This document shows, piece after piece, positions 8,680-17,304 of a stretch of 64,000 bases of DNA. The notes beneath the pieces were generated by a model. That model did no database searches. It had not been told where the DNA came from and saw only the letters and a list, made by a program, of their open reading frames with translations. Every line of letters starts with the position of its first letter. The first letter of the stretch is position 1. The DNA comes from Viridibacillus soli (GTDB lineage: Bacteria > Bacillota > Bacilli > Bacillales_A > Planococcaceae): assembly GCF_016612995.1 (NCBI RefSeq), contig NZ_JAEOAH010000004.1, forward strand, positions 62,001 to 126,000, read 5' to 3'. The position numbers and the translations under genes were made by a program.

Positions 8680-9030
8680 TTTAAGTAAAAAAGTAAGGAG
8701 AATTCTAATATAAAAATTATTAAATTGATACGGATTGTCCTACTTCTTATTCAATTCCCCCAAGAAGTTTTTGCCGATAATAAGAAAAAGGATGACTATA
8801 CATTTCTTGTCTATATGGTCTGTATTATTGAAGCAAACTTAACTCCTACTGTTTCAATGTTTTATTCAACTAAAGGGACATGTTAGCCAAAGAGTACTTC
8901 TTTGATCTCTGTACAACAATCGGGTTATTTTATAAAATAAGTGTTTTAGGCTAAAAACGTTTTCTTTAAATAAGTCATCTTGGATCTAAGTACATTAAGT
9001 TAATAAGTTGCATAGACTATTTTTATAACT
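8680..9030 (+). other. Intergenic stretch without a confident gene
   Basis: An open frame at ~8725-8886 reads like a signal peptide followed by a polar tail (IRIVLLLIQFPQEVFA, then DNKKKDDYTF), but it lacks a properly placed ribosome site. It ends inside a partial copy of the dispersed repeat (8860-8890, TTATTCAACTAAAGGGACA). A second repeat-like word, CAACAATCGGG, follows at ~8918. Otherwise AT-rich. Confidence 0.35.
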
Positions 9031-9609
9031 GTGAAGGGATTGAGGGAAATATACTATAGTCCTTATATATATCCATATCCTTATTATGCTAATATACCAA
9101 TGTATAACTATGGAAGACAATCGGTTTACTGGAATTATCCTAATGAGATAGAACATGCAAACAGATTTGATTCTTATCGCTCTTCCAATGGTGATGGTAG
9201 AATATTGTTAACAGATTATGGTTCAAAACCATTTGTCATTAATATCAATGCAGCAACGAAGCAAAACAATACTTATCGTACTGCTTTATGGACAGGAACA
9301 CATTTACAAGTTACTTTAATGAGTATCAATGTTGGGGAGAATATCGGTTTGGAAATACATCCTTGCGTTGATCAATTCTTACGTATTGAACAAGGTCAAG
9401 GGATTGTTCAAATGGGCAAGAGTAAAGATAATTTAAACTTTGAAAGAAATGTCTACGATGATTCTGCAATAATGGTACCTGCTGGAACATGGCATAATGT
9501 AACAAATACAGGTAATATTCCTCTAAAACTCTACTCGATATATGCTCCTCCTAACCATCCATTTGGTACTGTTCATGTTACCAAAGCAGATGCATTGTCT
9601 TCGGAATAA
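9031..9609 (+). CDS. Cupin-domain protein
   Basis: The GTG at 9031 gives 192 residues; a later start (ATG 9103) is possible, as the ribosome site is unclear. The N-terminus is rich in Tyr and Pro (YIYPYPYYANIPMYNYG), as in several spore-associated small Bacillus proteins. Cupin motif 2 is intact: PAGTWHNVTNTGN. Motif 1 is GLEIHPCVDQFLRIEQGQG, with Cys where the second metal-binding His often sits. Family members resemble mannose-6-phosphate isomerase type cupins with unknown substrate. A terminator follows directly. Confidence 0.75.
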   Translation: MKGLREIYYSPYIYPYPYYANIPMYNYGRQSVYWNYPNEIEHANRFDSYRSSNGDGRILLTDYGSKPFVININAATKQNNTYRTALWTGTHLQVTLMSINVGENIGLEIHPCVDQFLRIEQGQGIVQMGKSKDNLNFERNVYDDSAIMVPAGTWHNVTNTGNIPLKLYSIYAPPNHPFGTVHVTKADALSSE

Positions 9610-9623
9610 AAAGGCGCCTTTTT
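9608..9623. terminator. Compact palindromic terminator after cupin gene
   Basis: Perfect palindrome AAAAAGGCGCCTTTTT overlapping the stop codon; works in either orientation. Confidence 0.6.
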
Positions 9624-9700
9624 GTAATGGGCACGATTCTGAATCCACACATTTAAGGAATTTTTATTTTAAAGTGTAGAAGAGATTATGAAGATTTCTA

Positions 9701-9789
9701 CTTAAACTATAAGGTAGCGTTGATCCAAGAAGGATTAACCTTTTTTGGGTTGAACTTATTGTATTAGCGGGGCAGTTTAGTTTAATAAG
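9701..9789. repeat. Dispersed composite palindromic repeat, divergent copy
   Basis: Shows a TTAAACTATAAGG start, the hairpin AAGGATTAACCTTTTTT, and an end module TATTAGCGGGGCAGTTTAGTTTAAT that matches the third module of the other copies. Confidence 0.6.
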
Positions 9790-9922
9790 ATACCTTCCAT
9801 CTGTTTAATTGAGTGCCAGCTCATGTTATAATGAGTAGCTTAGGGTAATTACTACTTTTAATTATATGAACGGATGCCAAGAAAAGCCTCCGCATAGCGA
9901 TAAAATATGGAGGTGTAAGAGA

Positions 9923-10132
9923 ATGAATAAACAATGGACGATTGGTAAAATTAAAGAATTTGTTGAGAAAAATTCGGAAAGTAAGTTGCTAACGACGGAA
10001 TATCACGGTTTTTCTCAAAAGTTACTATTTAAATGTGCATGTGGTAGCAACTTTGAAAAAACATTTACGAAATTTAAAAATAATAACCAACGTAAATGTG
10101 ACGTGTGCCAACCGCCAAAAACGGCACGATAA
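9923..10132 (+). CDS. Small treble-clef/zinc-ribbon protein
   Basis: ATG 9923 is chosen because GGAGGTG lies 10 bases upstream; an upstream in-frame ATG at 9866 has no ribosome site. The 69-residue product is basic and has two cysteine pairs (FKCACGSNFE and RKCDVCQ) around a basic segment, forming one zinc-binding treble clef. The layout resembles the repeated zinc-ribbon units found in phage and Bacillus DNA-associated proteins, and a broken relative lies at 13.1-13.4 kb. Nucleic-acid binding is likely but unproven. A strong terminator follows within 10 bases. Confidence 0.65.
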   Translation: MNKQWTIGKIKEFVEKNSESKLLTTEYHGFSQKLLFKCACGSNFEKTFTKFKNNNQRKCDVCQPPKTAR

Positions 10133-10141
10133 CGTATAGCG

Positions 10142-10192
10142 AATAAACGAAGTGCCGATTTCTATTAAAGAGAAGTTGGCACTTCGTTTATT
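10142..10192 (+). terminator. Terminator after the zinc-ribbon gene
   Basis: A 15-bp stem (10142-10156 with 10178-10192) ends in a T-rich run. Confidence 0.8.
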
Positions 10193-10591
10193 TTATAGTG
10201 GGAATAAAAGTAGATTTCACTAAAGGGTAGGTTTAGACGAATATACCTTCTTCAACTAACGGTTTTTTTCTTTAAGAGCAATCATTAAAATGATCAAACT
10301 TTTTTATGAAAATCACATACTTAGTTAGTAAGAGAACCTCCATCTTGATCAAACTTTTTTCAAAATGGAGTTTTAATATTTGCTAGTAGATAAGGATTGT
10401 AGTGAATTTGTTAATCAAACTTTATTCTAAACCAACATAGAGTACACTTGAGTAGTATATGAATAGAAAAAATAGTTAGAATCTTGTTTCAGGTTCATCA
10501 CCAAAAGTTGCGGATGACAAAATTAACGCCCGGTTTCCAAGCGAAGTCGCAGGAAGAAATGGGCGTCGTTTCGAGATTATAAGTATATAAC
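10193..10591. other. Intergenic stretch with a 15-bp direct repeat
   Basis: No gene seen. TGATCAAACTTTTTT occurs at 10291-10305 and again at 10346-10360. A related TTAATCAAACTTTATT recurs near 10413 and near 45053. The right end runs into the IS4 transposase remnant. Confidence 0.4.
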
Positions 10592-11567
10592 TCAACTTTC
10601 GCACAGCGGAATCGACAAATAAACCTTGATATAATTGGGCAGACCGCTAAGCCAGTATTGTAGTTGAATTTCAATATACTTTTTCATTTTGGAATTCATT
10701 TGCTTTAAGGCATCTTGAAGAAATTCAATCAATGGCTGTAAAGCAACAGCCCAATCGAGTTCGTTTACTTCATCGCATAATTCATAAAAGAGGCCGCCTA
10801 ATGTTCGTTGATCCGTGTTACAGCGATTTTGCCATGACAGCACAATGTAGCGGACGAATACAATCGTCGTGTGGCTAATTAGCAGATCATAAGAGCGGCC
10901 TTGAAATTCTTTTTGAAGGTTCAAAAGGGATTTCGTCGTCTTGAAGAACACCTCAATATCCCATCTCATGCCATAGATTCGACTAATCTCTTGTTCTGTA
11001 AGCGTACAGTCGGTGCTCAGAATAGCCAGCCATTCACTTTTCTTGTTTCGATTTTGAATGAACACGATTTTTACGGGCGTCCCGTTGGCCATCACACAAT
11101 GAATAGAGCGAAGAAGCCCTTTTTTAGCCTGTACGGGTTGGGCCAGAGGGAAAGTTGCTTTAAAGAAACCAATTTCCCCCCGCTAAATAGCGCTGCTTCG
11201 TCACTTTTACCATGCCAATGACGTCCAATCCTTGTGCTGCAATCCCTTTGATAAGCAGGGGCATTGTAAACCAAGAATCCATTAGGACATAACGGGCGTC
11301 GATTCCACTTGAGAGCGCACGTCGGATCATGTCAGGAATCTGTTCAGGTGCTGTTTGTAAAGCGTTTACTCGAAGTTTATAGCCAGAGGTACGTTTGTCT
11401 ATATCTTTTGATATGCCATTGATTTGAGCTTTCACTGAACTGAGTAAGGAGAAGTCGATTGGCATAAACGTGCAACCATCCGACCAGCCCAACGTAAGCA
11501 TACGAAAGCCTTTATAGAAACGCATTTTCAGGGAAGCATGATCGAAACAGCGAGCTAGAAGTTCCAC
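10592..11567 (-). pseudogene. Second IS4-family transposase, N-terminally truncated and frameshifted
   Basis: Different from the IS at 5.6 kb. The text begins at ~11567 with ELLARCFDHASLKMR and FYKGFRMLTLGWSDG, includes ARYVLMDSWFTMP (second catalytic Asp), breaks frame at the C6 tract (~11176) and again near 11125, and continues with KIVFIQNRNKKSEWL to the signature Y-GM-R-WDI-E-VFFKTT-K (YREK) and the stop at 10592. Relatives have ~170 more N-terminal residues, including the first catalytic Asp; these are missing here. No terminal repeats are visible. The element is dead. Confidence 0.85.
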
Positions 11568-12126
11568 CTTTTTGTAAAGAAAATGAGATTACCTTTGCAA
11601 CCATTCAAATCACCCTCTCTTAGTATCATTAAACAATAAAACAAGATAACTATAAAACCATAAATATATAAACCTGTATTTATGATTTTATAGAAAGGCA
11701 GTAGATGTCGATTTTAATGTTGTAAATCTGCATAGCAATATTTATATGGTGTATAAATACGTAATTGGATTAATCATTACTTTATATATCAATTGTCGAA
11801 CGCTTTCAGAGCTAATCTAAAGCATAGCGAAATAAGCTAGTTAGGGTGTTTTTGCTCATCCCCTCGAAATGGGGGAATAAGCAAAAAGTAAGCTCATCCT
11901 TAAATAGGTTATATTAATATTAGGATACGGCGAGCTCAAGCTTACTTCCTAAAACTTTGTAACAAAACGGCTATAACATAGGTCGCTACTAAACGATACT
12001 GGATATACATATCTTTATTTTAAATATGACAAATTTGTTAAATATAGTAATTTGTGAAGTTTTTTGTAATTTAAATGGTAGTATTAGCATGTAAGAATAA
12101 AAAATTATAAAAGGGGATAATTGATT
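11568..12126. other. AT-rich intergenic region with inverted repeats
   Basis: No gene seen. An inverted repeat TTTTTGCT...AGCAAAAA at ~11849-11888 encloses CCCC/GGGG. A second set, AAGTAAGCT (~11887) against AGCTTACTT (~11938), overlaps it. The last ~100 bases are very AT-rich and probably hold the promoter of the DUF3221 gene. Confidence 0.4.
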
Positions 12127-12531
12127 ATGTTTACACCAAAACAAAAACTAGTTACCGTAGCAACTACTTTAGCATTAGGATGTGGATTAACTTTCGGGCT
12201 AACACCTGCTTCTGCCGCTTCAAATGAACCTTCCACAGAACATATTTCCATCTCGTCTTTTGAGAAACAACAACAAACACTTTTCACAGGTTATGTTGTT
12301 TCTGTGGATAGTCATTATATGACAATTGCGAATACACCAACAATGGAGGAAGCGCTATTGTATCAAGAAAATTGGGGAGATTTAGTTAACCAAAATAAAA
12401 TATTACTTGTTCCTGTTTTGTATAATAATTCTTATACTATTGGAGATAAATTAGATGTTTATTTTAAAGCAATGACTATGTCGCTTCCACCTATTGCGAT
12501 GTCACCTATTATTGAAAAAGTTACAGAATAG
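12127..12531 (+). CDS. Secreted DUF3221-like protein
   Basis: ATG 12127 is preferred over an upstream TTG because AAAGGGG lies 8-9 bases before it. Residues 1-30 form a Sec signal peptide (KQKLV, a hydrophobic core, then PASAASNE with signal peptidase I site AxA). The mature ~105 residues read TGYVVSVDSHYMTIAN...GDKLDVYFKAMTMSLPP, the small beta-barrel layout of DUF3221 proteins such as YobA. Function is unknown for the family. Monocistronic, with two terminators in tandem downstream, the second of which serves as the site for a group IIC intron. Confidence 0.75.
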   Translation: MFTPKQKLVTVATTLALGCGLTFGLTPASAASNEPSTEHISISSFEKQQQTLFTGYVVSVDSHYMTIANTPTMEEALLYQENWGDLVNQNKILLVPVLYNNSYTIGDKLDVYFKAMTMSLPPIAMSPIIEKVTE

Positions 12532-12542
12532 TCTTGGATGCT

Positions 12543-12576
12543 AAAAAAGAAGAGTTTGTACAAACTCTTCTTTTTT
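12543..12576. terminator. First terminator behind the DUF3221 gene
   Basis: A near-perfect palindrome with A and T tracts at its ends: AAAAAAGAAGAGTTTG paired with CAAACTCTTCTTTTTT. Confidence 0.8.
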
Positions 12577-12578
12577 CA

Positions 12579-12611
12579 GGCTGTGGAGAAAGTCTTCTCC
12601 ACAGCCTTTTT
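12579..12611 (+). terminator. Second terminator and group IIC intron target
   Basis: Stem GGCTGTGGAGAA/TTCTCCACAGCC with a 4-base loop and T5. The intron 5' sequence begins at the next base. Group IIC introns are known to insert directly behind intrinsic terminators. Confidence 0.8.
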
Positions 12612-13116
12612 GATGTGCCGGGCATGTTCGTCAACTAGGTGATGAAAGTTCACTGTGGGCGTTGGGATATGCGAACCACTAGCCAAGAGCAAGGGTGTCC
12701 GTGGCGACAAAGCCTTGGTCCGAGGTACACGAATCGCATTCGAGGTTGTTCTGTTTGGACGAGATTGCCAAACAAATCGAAATCCTAAATATCCACGGAA
12801 ATCAGAGCAATAAATGTGACGGATAGATGAGGTGAAAGTGGGCGGACTTACCCCGGGAGATCTGGTGAATACCTGGAAACAGAACCTATCTAGTGATAGA
12901 TAACTGAATCATCAGAAGTCAGCAGAAGCCATAGTACCAGTAATGGGAAGGGCTGAACGAAAGGAGTGAACATGGACGGGATATTATATGACAGTGAAGA
13001 TACAGCCAATCGAAAGACTTTTCGTTGCCTTGAAACGCAGAACGTGAATCGCGCAACGTAAAGAGTGGAACTGTTTATATGCATACCTACATCATGAGAA
13101 CATATGGAATCAAATT
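12612..13116 (+). mobile_element. 5' part of a group IIC intron (ribozyme plus start of its protein gene)
   Basis: Starts GATGTGCCGGGCATG, close to the usual GTGTGCCCGGC start of the class. It contains the conserved ribozyme words CAAGGGTGTCCGTGGCGACA, TTACCCCGGGAGATCTGG and GTCAGCAGAAGCCATAGTA, in the right order for domain I to domain III/IV. An intron-encoded-protein-like frame opens at ATG 12972 (MDGILYDSEDTANRKTFRC) and stops at 13061. Coding-like text in another frame follows for ~50 bases. Reverse transcriptase, domain V and domain VI are absent, so the copy is 3'-truncated and cannot splice. Confidence 0.85.
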
Positions 13117-13436
13117 GAAGAAATGCAAGACCTAGCTGTTAGTCGAGGTGGAAAATGTCTTTCCGAAGAATATATAAATGCAAAACTAAATTGTTGTGGC
13201 AATGTAGTCAAGGTCGTACCTTCAAGTGTAAAGAAAGGTTCTTGGTGTATACAGTGTAATGGGATAAAGAAAAAGACAATAAAGGATATGTATAAATTAG
13301 CAAAATTAAATGATGGAAAATGTGTATCGGATATATATACAGTAATACATCATTAAGATGGGAGTGCAAAAATGGGCATCAGTTTGAACGAATTGGGTCA
13401 CATGTAAAGGAAGGAAGAAGGTGTCCTTTTTGTTGA
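13081..13436 (+). pseudogene. Frameshifted protein with zinc-ribbon repeats
   Basis: Two repeat units are readable across frames. The first is MQDLAVSRGGKCLSEEYINA, KLLWQCSQGRTF (other frame), then PSSVKKGSWCIQC. The second is MYKLAKLNDGKCVSDIY, NTSLRWECKNGHQFE, then SHVKEGRRCPFC and stop at 13436. Each unit has the pattern GKC-S-Y, W-C-x2-G-x-x-F, V-K-x-G-x-W/R-C-x2-C, a treble-clef zinc ribbon. At least three frameshifts are needed. Such repeats occur in phage and Bacillus proteins that probably bind DNA. The left end merges with the truncated intron. Confidence 0.7.
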
Positions 13437-13471
13437 TAACTGTAGCGTTATTTCTTAAGGAGGTACTGGAG

Positions 13472-13714
13472 ATGAATAAAGTGAAACTTCTATAGAGATG
13501 CTTGATGTTGGAAATGTTAAATTTGTCTGCACTGAACGAAAAAAACGTTGAAATAATTTGGACTTGGGTGTAGAAGAAGTAGTAGTAGTGAGTTCGAGAG
13601 AGTACCTGTGAAGTTTATAAATGCTACATTAATATTGGAAACTTTAGGTAGGGAGTTAAATATGATGGAGAAATATTAGTGAATGAGAACGGAAATAAAA
13701 TGAGAACATTTTAA
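13472..13714 (+). pseudogene. Decayed small gene
   Basis: An AAGGAGG site precedes ATG 13472. Coding-like text then runs through three frames: IEMLDVGNVKFVCTERKKR, LDLGVEEVVVVSSREYL, RVPVKFINATLILETLG and KYDGEILVNENGNKMRTF to TAA 13712-13714. The family is not recognised; a small phage-type protein would fit. Confidence 0.35.
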
Positions 13715-14629
13715 GGGGCTATTGTTTTCTTGAACATTTTCAAAAATGAGAAGGAGAAATAACTGGTGAAGCGGGGGATGAGTTTACAGGAAGGCTAGTC
13801 AAACTGAGATGTAAATGTCTTGAACACTTAATCACCCACACTCAGTCCACGATAAGAATAGAGAGAACTAAAAACTAATAAATATTGTATGGAATCATTC
13901 TTTACTGTACAATATCTCATAGACAAACGTAGGATAATTGTAGTATGATTTTATTACTAGTAAATGGAATTGTTTAGCGATAAATATTCTATCGTAAACC
14001 AATAAACATATACAAGATTTAGTTATATACATAATCAGAAACCCAGTAACATCAACGGCTATACAGTCCATCACTTAAAGAGCAAACCAGCTAATAGCGA
14101 ACTTATCGCCATGATTGCTGATAAAATTCGTATTGGATGGTTGCTAGCTGAAAAGGCTAGCCATTTTCAAAGTGAATATAAATATAAAATGACAAGTTCC
14201 ATCAGAAGTGAAAATCTGGTGGGGCTTCTTTTGTATAGAGTTAGTAATAAGGATATGAAATATATTTCGTAAGATAATGTACGAAAAGTTAAAAAACGTG
14301 ATACGATACTAATATATATTAAATTGTATAAATTTGAAAAATAATATCAGACCTATTGCATTAGTCTTCAACAGACTATTTCGAAAAGGATAATTATGAA
14401 ATATAGAAAAGGTTTATTATATTCAAATTAGTGAAAAATGAAGATTTGAAATGTTTCAAGTAATTTATTGTATTCTTAATGAAAATCTAGCTGAAGTATG
14501 ACTATTACATGAATTTTATGAATTAGAAAGATTTCTTGGAAGCGTTTTATAGCATTTTTCTGTAAAAAAGGAATATGAAAACGATAATAAGAATAGATAT
14601 TTATTATCGTTCGGAAGGATGGGAAAAAT
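13715..14629. other. Long stretch without a confident gene
   Basis: AT-rich, with scattered stops. The best open frame is ATG 14111 to TAA 14272 (53 codons, MIADKIRIGWLLAEKASHF), without a ribosome site; it encloses a hairpin built on GCTAGC words at about 14147-14165. The frame stays open upstream to ~14050 (NGYTVHHLKSKPANSEL), so a gene remnant is likely. The last 60 bases carry the fapA ribosome site. Confidence 0.3.
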
Positions 14630-16204
14630 GTGTTAATTTTTGAAAATGATGATATTTTTTTAAAAGAAGAAAACGACATAGTGTATTTGAAGACGTTGAG
14701 AGAAGGGTTTTCGTTAAAGGATTTCGACAGTATATTAAAGAAGAATCCGCGTATTAAACTATCGAGCTTTGCTATTTTAAGAAAAGTGACTGCTACTGTT
14801 TCTGAGCAATTTGAGGAAATTGGTAAATGGCTTCCTCCTATTGAAATTGCTATTTCTCGTGATCGTATGTCAGCAACAATGTATGTCCATGAAGATCCGG
14901 CAACCGTTTTTACAGATAGCACTAAAATGCAGGAGCAAATTAAAGAATTTGCAAATAATATTGGGATTGTACATGGTTTTGTTGATTTGACTTTAGATAC
15001 CGTTTTATCAGGAAAACCGACTGTTGTTGCAATTGGAACGCCAGCTATCCCAGGAAAAGATGCGAAAATTACATATATTGAAAAACCAGTGAAAAAACCG
15101 GTCATCCTTGAAGATGGAAGAGCGGATTATTTTGATATGAATTTTATTTATGAAATAGAAGCACATGAGTGGTTGGGTGAGAAGATTCCTGCAGATCAAG
15201 GCGTACCGGGGAAAAATATTATAGGTGAAAGCATTCCAGCATTACCAGGAAGAGATTTTCCTATAAAATATGATCAAAAAACAGTTTACGAAACAGATAA
15301 AGAAGATGGTAAAGTGACAATCTATGCAACTAATGGTGGGGTTTTGGATGATTCAGAAGGCTTCATATCTGTTCAAAAACATCTGCCCGTAGCTGCTGAT
15401 GTCGGCGTTGGGACAGGGAATTTAAAATTCGATGGATCTATCAGCATTAAAGGTACTGTACTTTCAGGCTACTCGGTTGTTGCTACGGGTGATATCGCTA
15501 TTGAGTGTGTCGAAGGTGTGACGAGTCCGAAATTGATTGAATCACTACACGGAGACGTCTATATCCGTGGGGGGATTTTCGGCAATGGAGAGTCAGTAGT
15601 ACGTGCGGGTGGTAATATTTTTGTCAAACATACGAATGAAAGTACATTAAATGCGCAAGGTGATATTCATATTGGTTCATATGCACTTGGTTCCAATTTA
15701 ACGGCAAGTAGTATACTCATCAATGAATATAAAGGTAAAATTATCGGAGGTCGTGCAGAAGCAACCCATTCGATTACTACCGCTATAGCTGGCAATCATT
15801 TAGAGCGCAAAACAGAACTGGTGATCACGATGCCTGATCGAAAAGAAAGCATGCAAATAGTAAAAGAAAAGGCGGAAGAAATGAAAGTTTTAGAGGCCGA
15901 TATTGTAAATGTTAAAGCTCGTATTGCGCAATTGCAGGGCTTTGTCGATAAGATGAATGGTGCGCAGCGAAAAGCTTATGAGGATTCAAAAGTTTTGTTA
16001 AGTGACAAGGAAAATGAATTAATGATTTTGGATAAAGAAGTACAAGTAATATTACAATCATTAAAAAGTATGGGGACAGAAGTCATTCAAATTACGAAAG
16101 AAGCTTACCCCGGGACATATATTCAACTTGGTAAGAAATCGACGACATTAAACAAGCAAACCCGCGGTAGATTTAAATTAGATCAAGGTGAAATTAATGC
16201 TTAG
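14630..16204 (+). CDS. FapA family (DUF342) protein
   Basis: GTG 14630 follows GGAAGGA at 10 bases. The 524-residue product has a ~90-residue N-terminal domain (FSLKDFDSILKKNPRIKLSS), then the DUF342 signatures GKPTVVAIGTPAIPGKDAKI and the repeated turn motif (GIFGNGESVVRAGGNIFVKH, then GDIHIGSYALGSN), predicted to be a right-handed beta helix. A C-terminal coiled coil of ~100 residues (MKVLEADIVNVKARIAQLQG onward) ends it. The family is named for flagellar assembly protein A and is often linked to cell-surface or polymer-related functions, but its role is unsettled. Its stop overlaps the next gene by 8 bases. Confidence 0.85.
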   Translation: MLIFENDDIFLKEENDIVYLKTLREGFSLKDFDSILKKNPRIKLSSFAILRKVTATVSEQFEEIGKWLPPIEIAISRDRMSATMYVHEDPATVFTDSTKMQEQIKEFANNIGIVHGFVDLTLDTVLSGKPTVVAIGTPAIPGKDAKITYIEKPVKKPVILEDGRADYFDMNFIYEIEAHEWLGEKIPADQGVPGKNIIGESIPALPGRDFPIKYDQKTVYETDKEDGKVTIYATNGGVLDDSEGFISVQKHLPVAADVGVGTGNLKFDGSISIKGTVLSGYSVVATGDIAIECVEGVTSPKLIESLHGDVYIRGGIFGNGESVVRAGGNIFVKHTNESTLNAQGDIHIGSYALGSNLTASSILINEYKGKIIGGRAEATHSITTAIAGNHLERKTELVITMPDRKESMQIVKEKAEEMKVLEADIVNVKARIAQLQGFVDKMNGAQRKAYEDSKVLLSDKENELMILDKEVQVILQSLKSMGTEVIQITKEAYPGTYIQLGKKSTTLNKQTRGRFKLDQGEINA

Positions 16205-16921
16205 ACCACTTGTTTTTGCACATCGAGGCGCCTCGGCTTTTGAGATGGAAAATACTCTGAAGGCATTCATTAAAGCTATCGAACTGGATGCGGATGGTAT
16301 TGAATTGGATTTGCAAATTACAAAAGATGACGTTCCTGTTGTGACGCATGATCTAAATTTGCGTCGAGTGACAGGGAGGCGCAAGATAGTCACCGAAGTT
16401 ACACTGAAAGAAATAAAACAATTGCGCGTAGGTAAAAATTGTTTTCGTAGATGTAAAGGCCAAGAAATACTTACATTAGATGAATTATTAGAGTGGGCTA
16501 AAGATAACCCGATACCGATGAATATCGAATTCAAGGAATCTTTTATCGACAATCCATATGTCCTCGAAAAGGTCATAAAAAAATGCGCCCACTTACCAAA
16601 TGTGCATTTTTCTACTTAGAAGTACTCAAACAAGCAAAAGAAATCGATCGGCGCATTGAAACAGCATTGATTGCAACAAAAAAGCTAAATTGGCATGAGC
16701 TAAGTGACATCCCATTTATTGATACCATCCATGCAAATAAATCACGTTATTATAAACCTGAATATTTGGATGCATGTTTGTTGGCAAGTAAAAAGTGCCG
16801 CTTTTATAACATAACAGGGGATGAAGAATTCCTTGTAAACCCACATAAAGCTGTCGTTGGCTGGATTACAGATTATCCAAACAAAGTTCGCGCAGTACAA
16901 GAAAAGAACGCTGACCATTAA
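16197..16921 (+). pseudogene. Glycerophosphodiester phosphodiesterase, one frameshift
   Basis: ATG 16197, with AAGGTG 6 bases upstream inside the previous gene. The first part reads LRPLVFAHRGASAFEMENTL (HRG motif), ELDLQITKDDVPVVTHD (E-x-D and second His) and MNIEFKES. At ~16610 (HFST/FYLEV) the frame shifts, and the rest (KKLNWHELSDIPFIDT, GDEEFLVNPHKAVVGWITDYP) continues to 16921. The domain is otherwise full-length and all catalytic residues are present. The enzyme would cleave glycerophosphodiesters to glycerol-3-phosphate. This is either a recent inactivation or a sequencing error. The place next to yqzF matches yqiK of B. subtilis. Confidence 0.8.
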
Positions 16922-16937
16922 CGGTCAGCGTTCTTTT
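16902..16937. terminator. Bidirectional terminator between convergent genes
   Basis: A 15-bp stem (AAAAGAACGCTGACC with GGTCAGCGTTCTTTT) overlaps both stop codons of the convergent glycerophosphodiesterase and yqzF genes. Confidence 0.85.
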
Positions 16938-17169
16938 GTTTTGCAAATTTAGGTGAAACATTCCCTTTTTTGCGATCGCGATGCAATAAAAAACCGGCAA
17001 AAAAGCCGAATCCAATAACAAAAAGGACAATTCCAATGATGAATTGTAACCAAAGAAATGGGATGGGGTCCACAAGCTTCGCAAATAATGTGTCGCGAAT
17101 TAATTTAATTCCACCTGCAGCCATTAAACCAGGTATGAGTAATACGATAAACGCGGCAAAACGTGCCAT
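16918..17169 (-). CDS. yqzF: DUF2627 membrane protein (YqzF-like)
   Basis: An 83-residue protein with two membrane helices (FAAFIVLLIPGLMAAGGIKL and FIIGIVLFVIGFGFFAGFLL), a loop containing DPIPFLWLQ, and a basic C-terminal tail. Length and pattern fit DUF2627, which sits next to bkdR in Bacillus. Function unknown. It points away from bkdR, so the ~135-bp gap between them holds divergent promoters. A GGAG ribosome site precedes its ATG. Confidence 0.85.
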   Translation of the reverse strand: MARFAAFIVLLIPGLMAAGGIKLIRDTLFAKLVDPIPFLWLQFIIGIVLFVIGFGFFAGFLLHRDRKKGNVSPKFAKQKNADR

Positions 17170-17263
17170 ATACTTTCACTCCTCTAATCTATACTCATTT
17201 TTACCTGTCTCACAAGCGTTGTCAAGGAAAGAAAGTTCAGATATGATAAAGCTATATTGAAAA

Positions 17264-17277
17264 TGCAATAAATTGCA
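17264..17277. promoter_or_regulatory. TGCAAT-type palindrome upstream of bkdR
   Basis: Perfect palindrome TGCAATAAATTGCA, 28 bp before the bkdR start. The same half-site TGCAAT occurs in the two elements behind bkdR that precede the sigma-54 promoter, so this is a probable BkdR site used for autoregulation. Confidence 0.55.
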
Positions 17278-17304
17278 CAATATTGTGAAAGGAAGTGAAG
17301 TTCC

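Noticed and set aside
14476-15105. 209-codon antisense frame at the start of fapA
   Set aside because: Overlaps a clear DUF342 gene and has no ribosome site.
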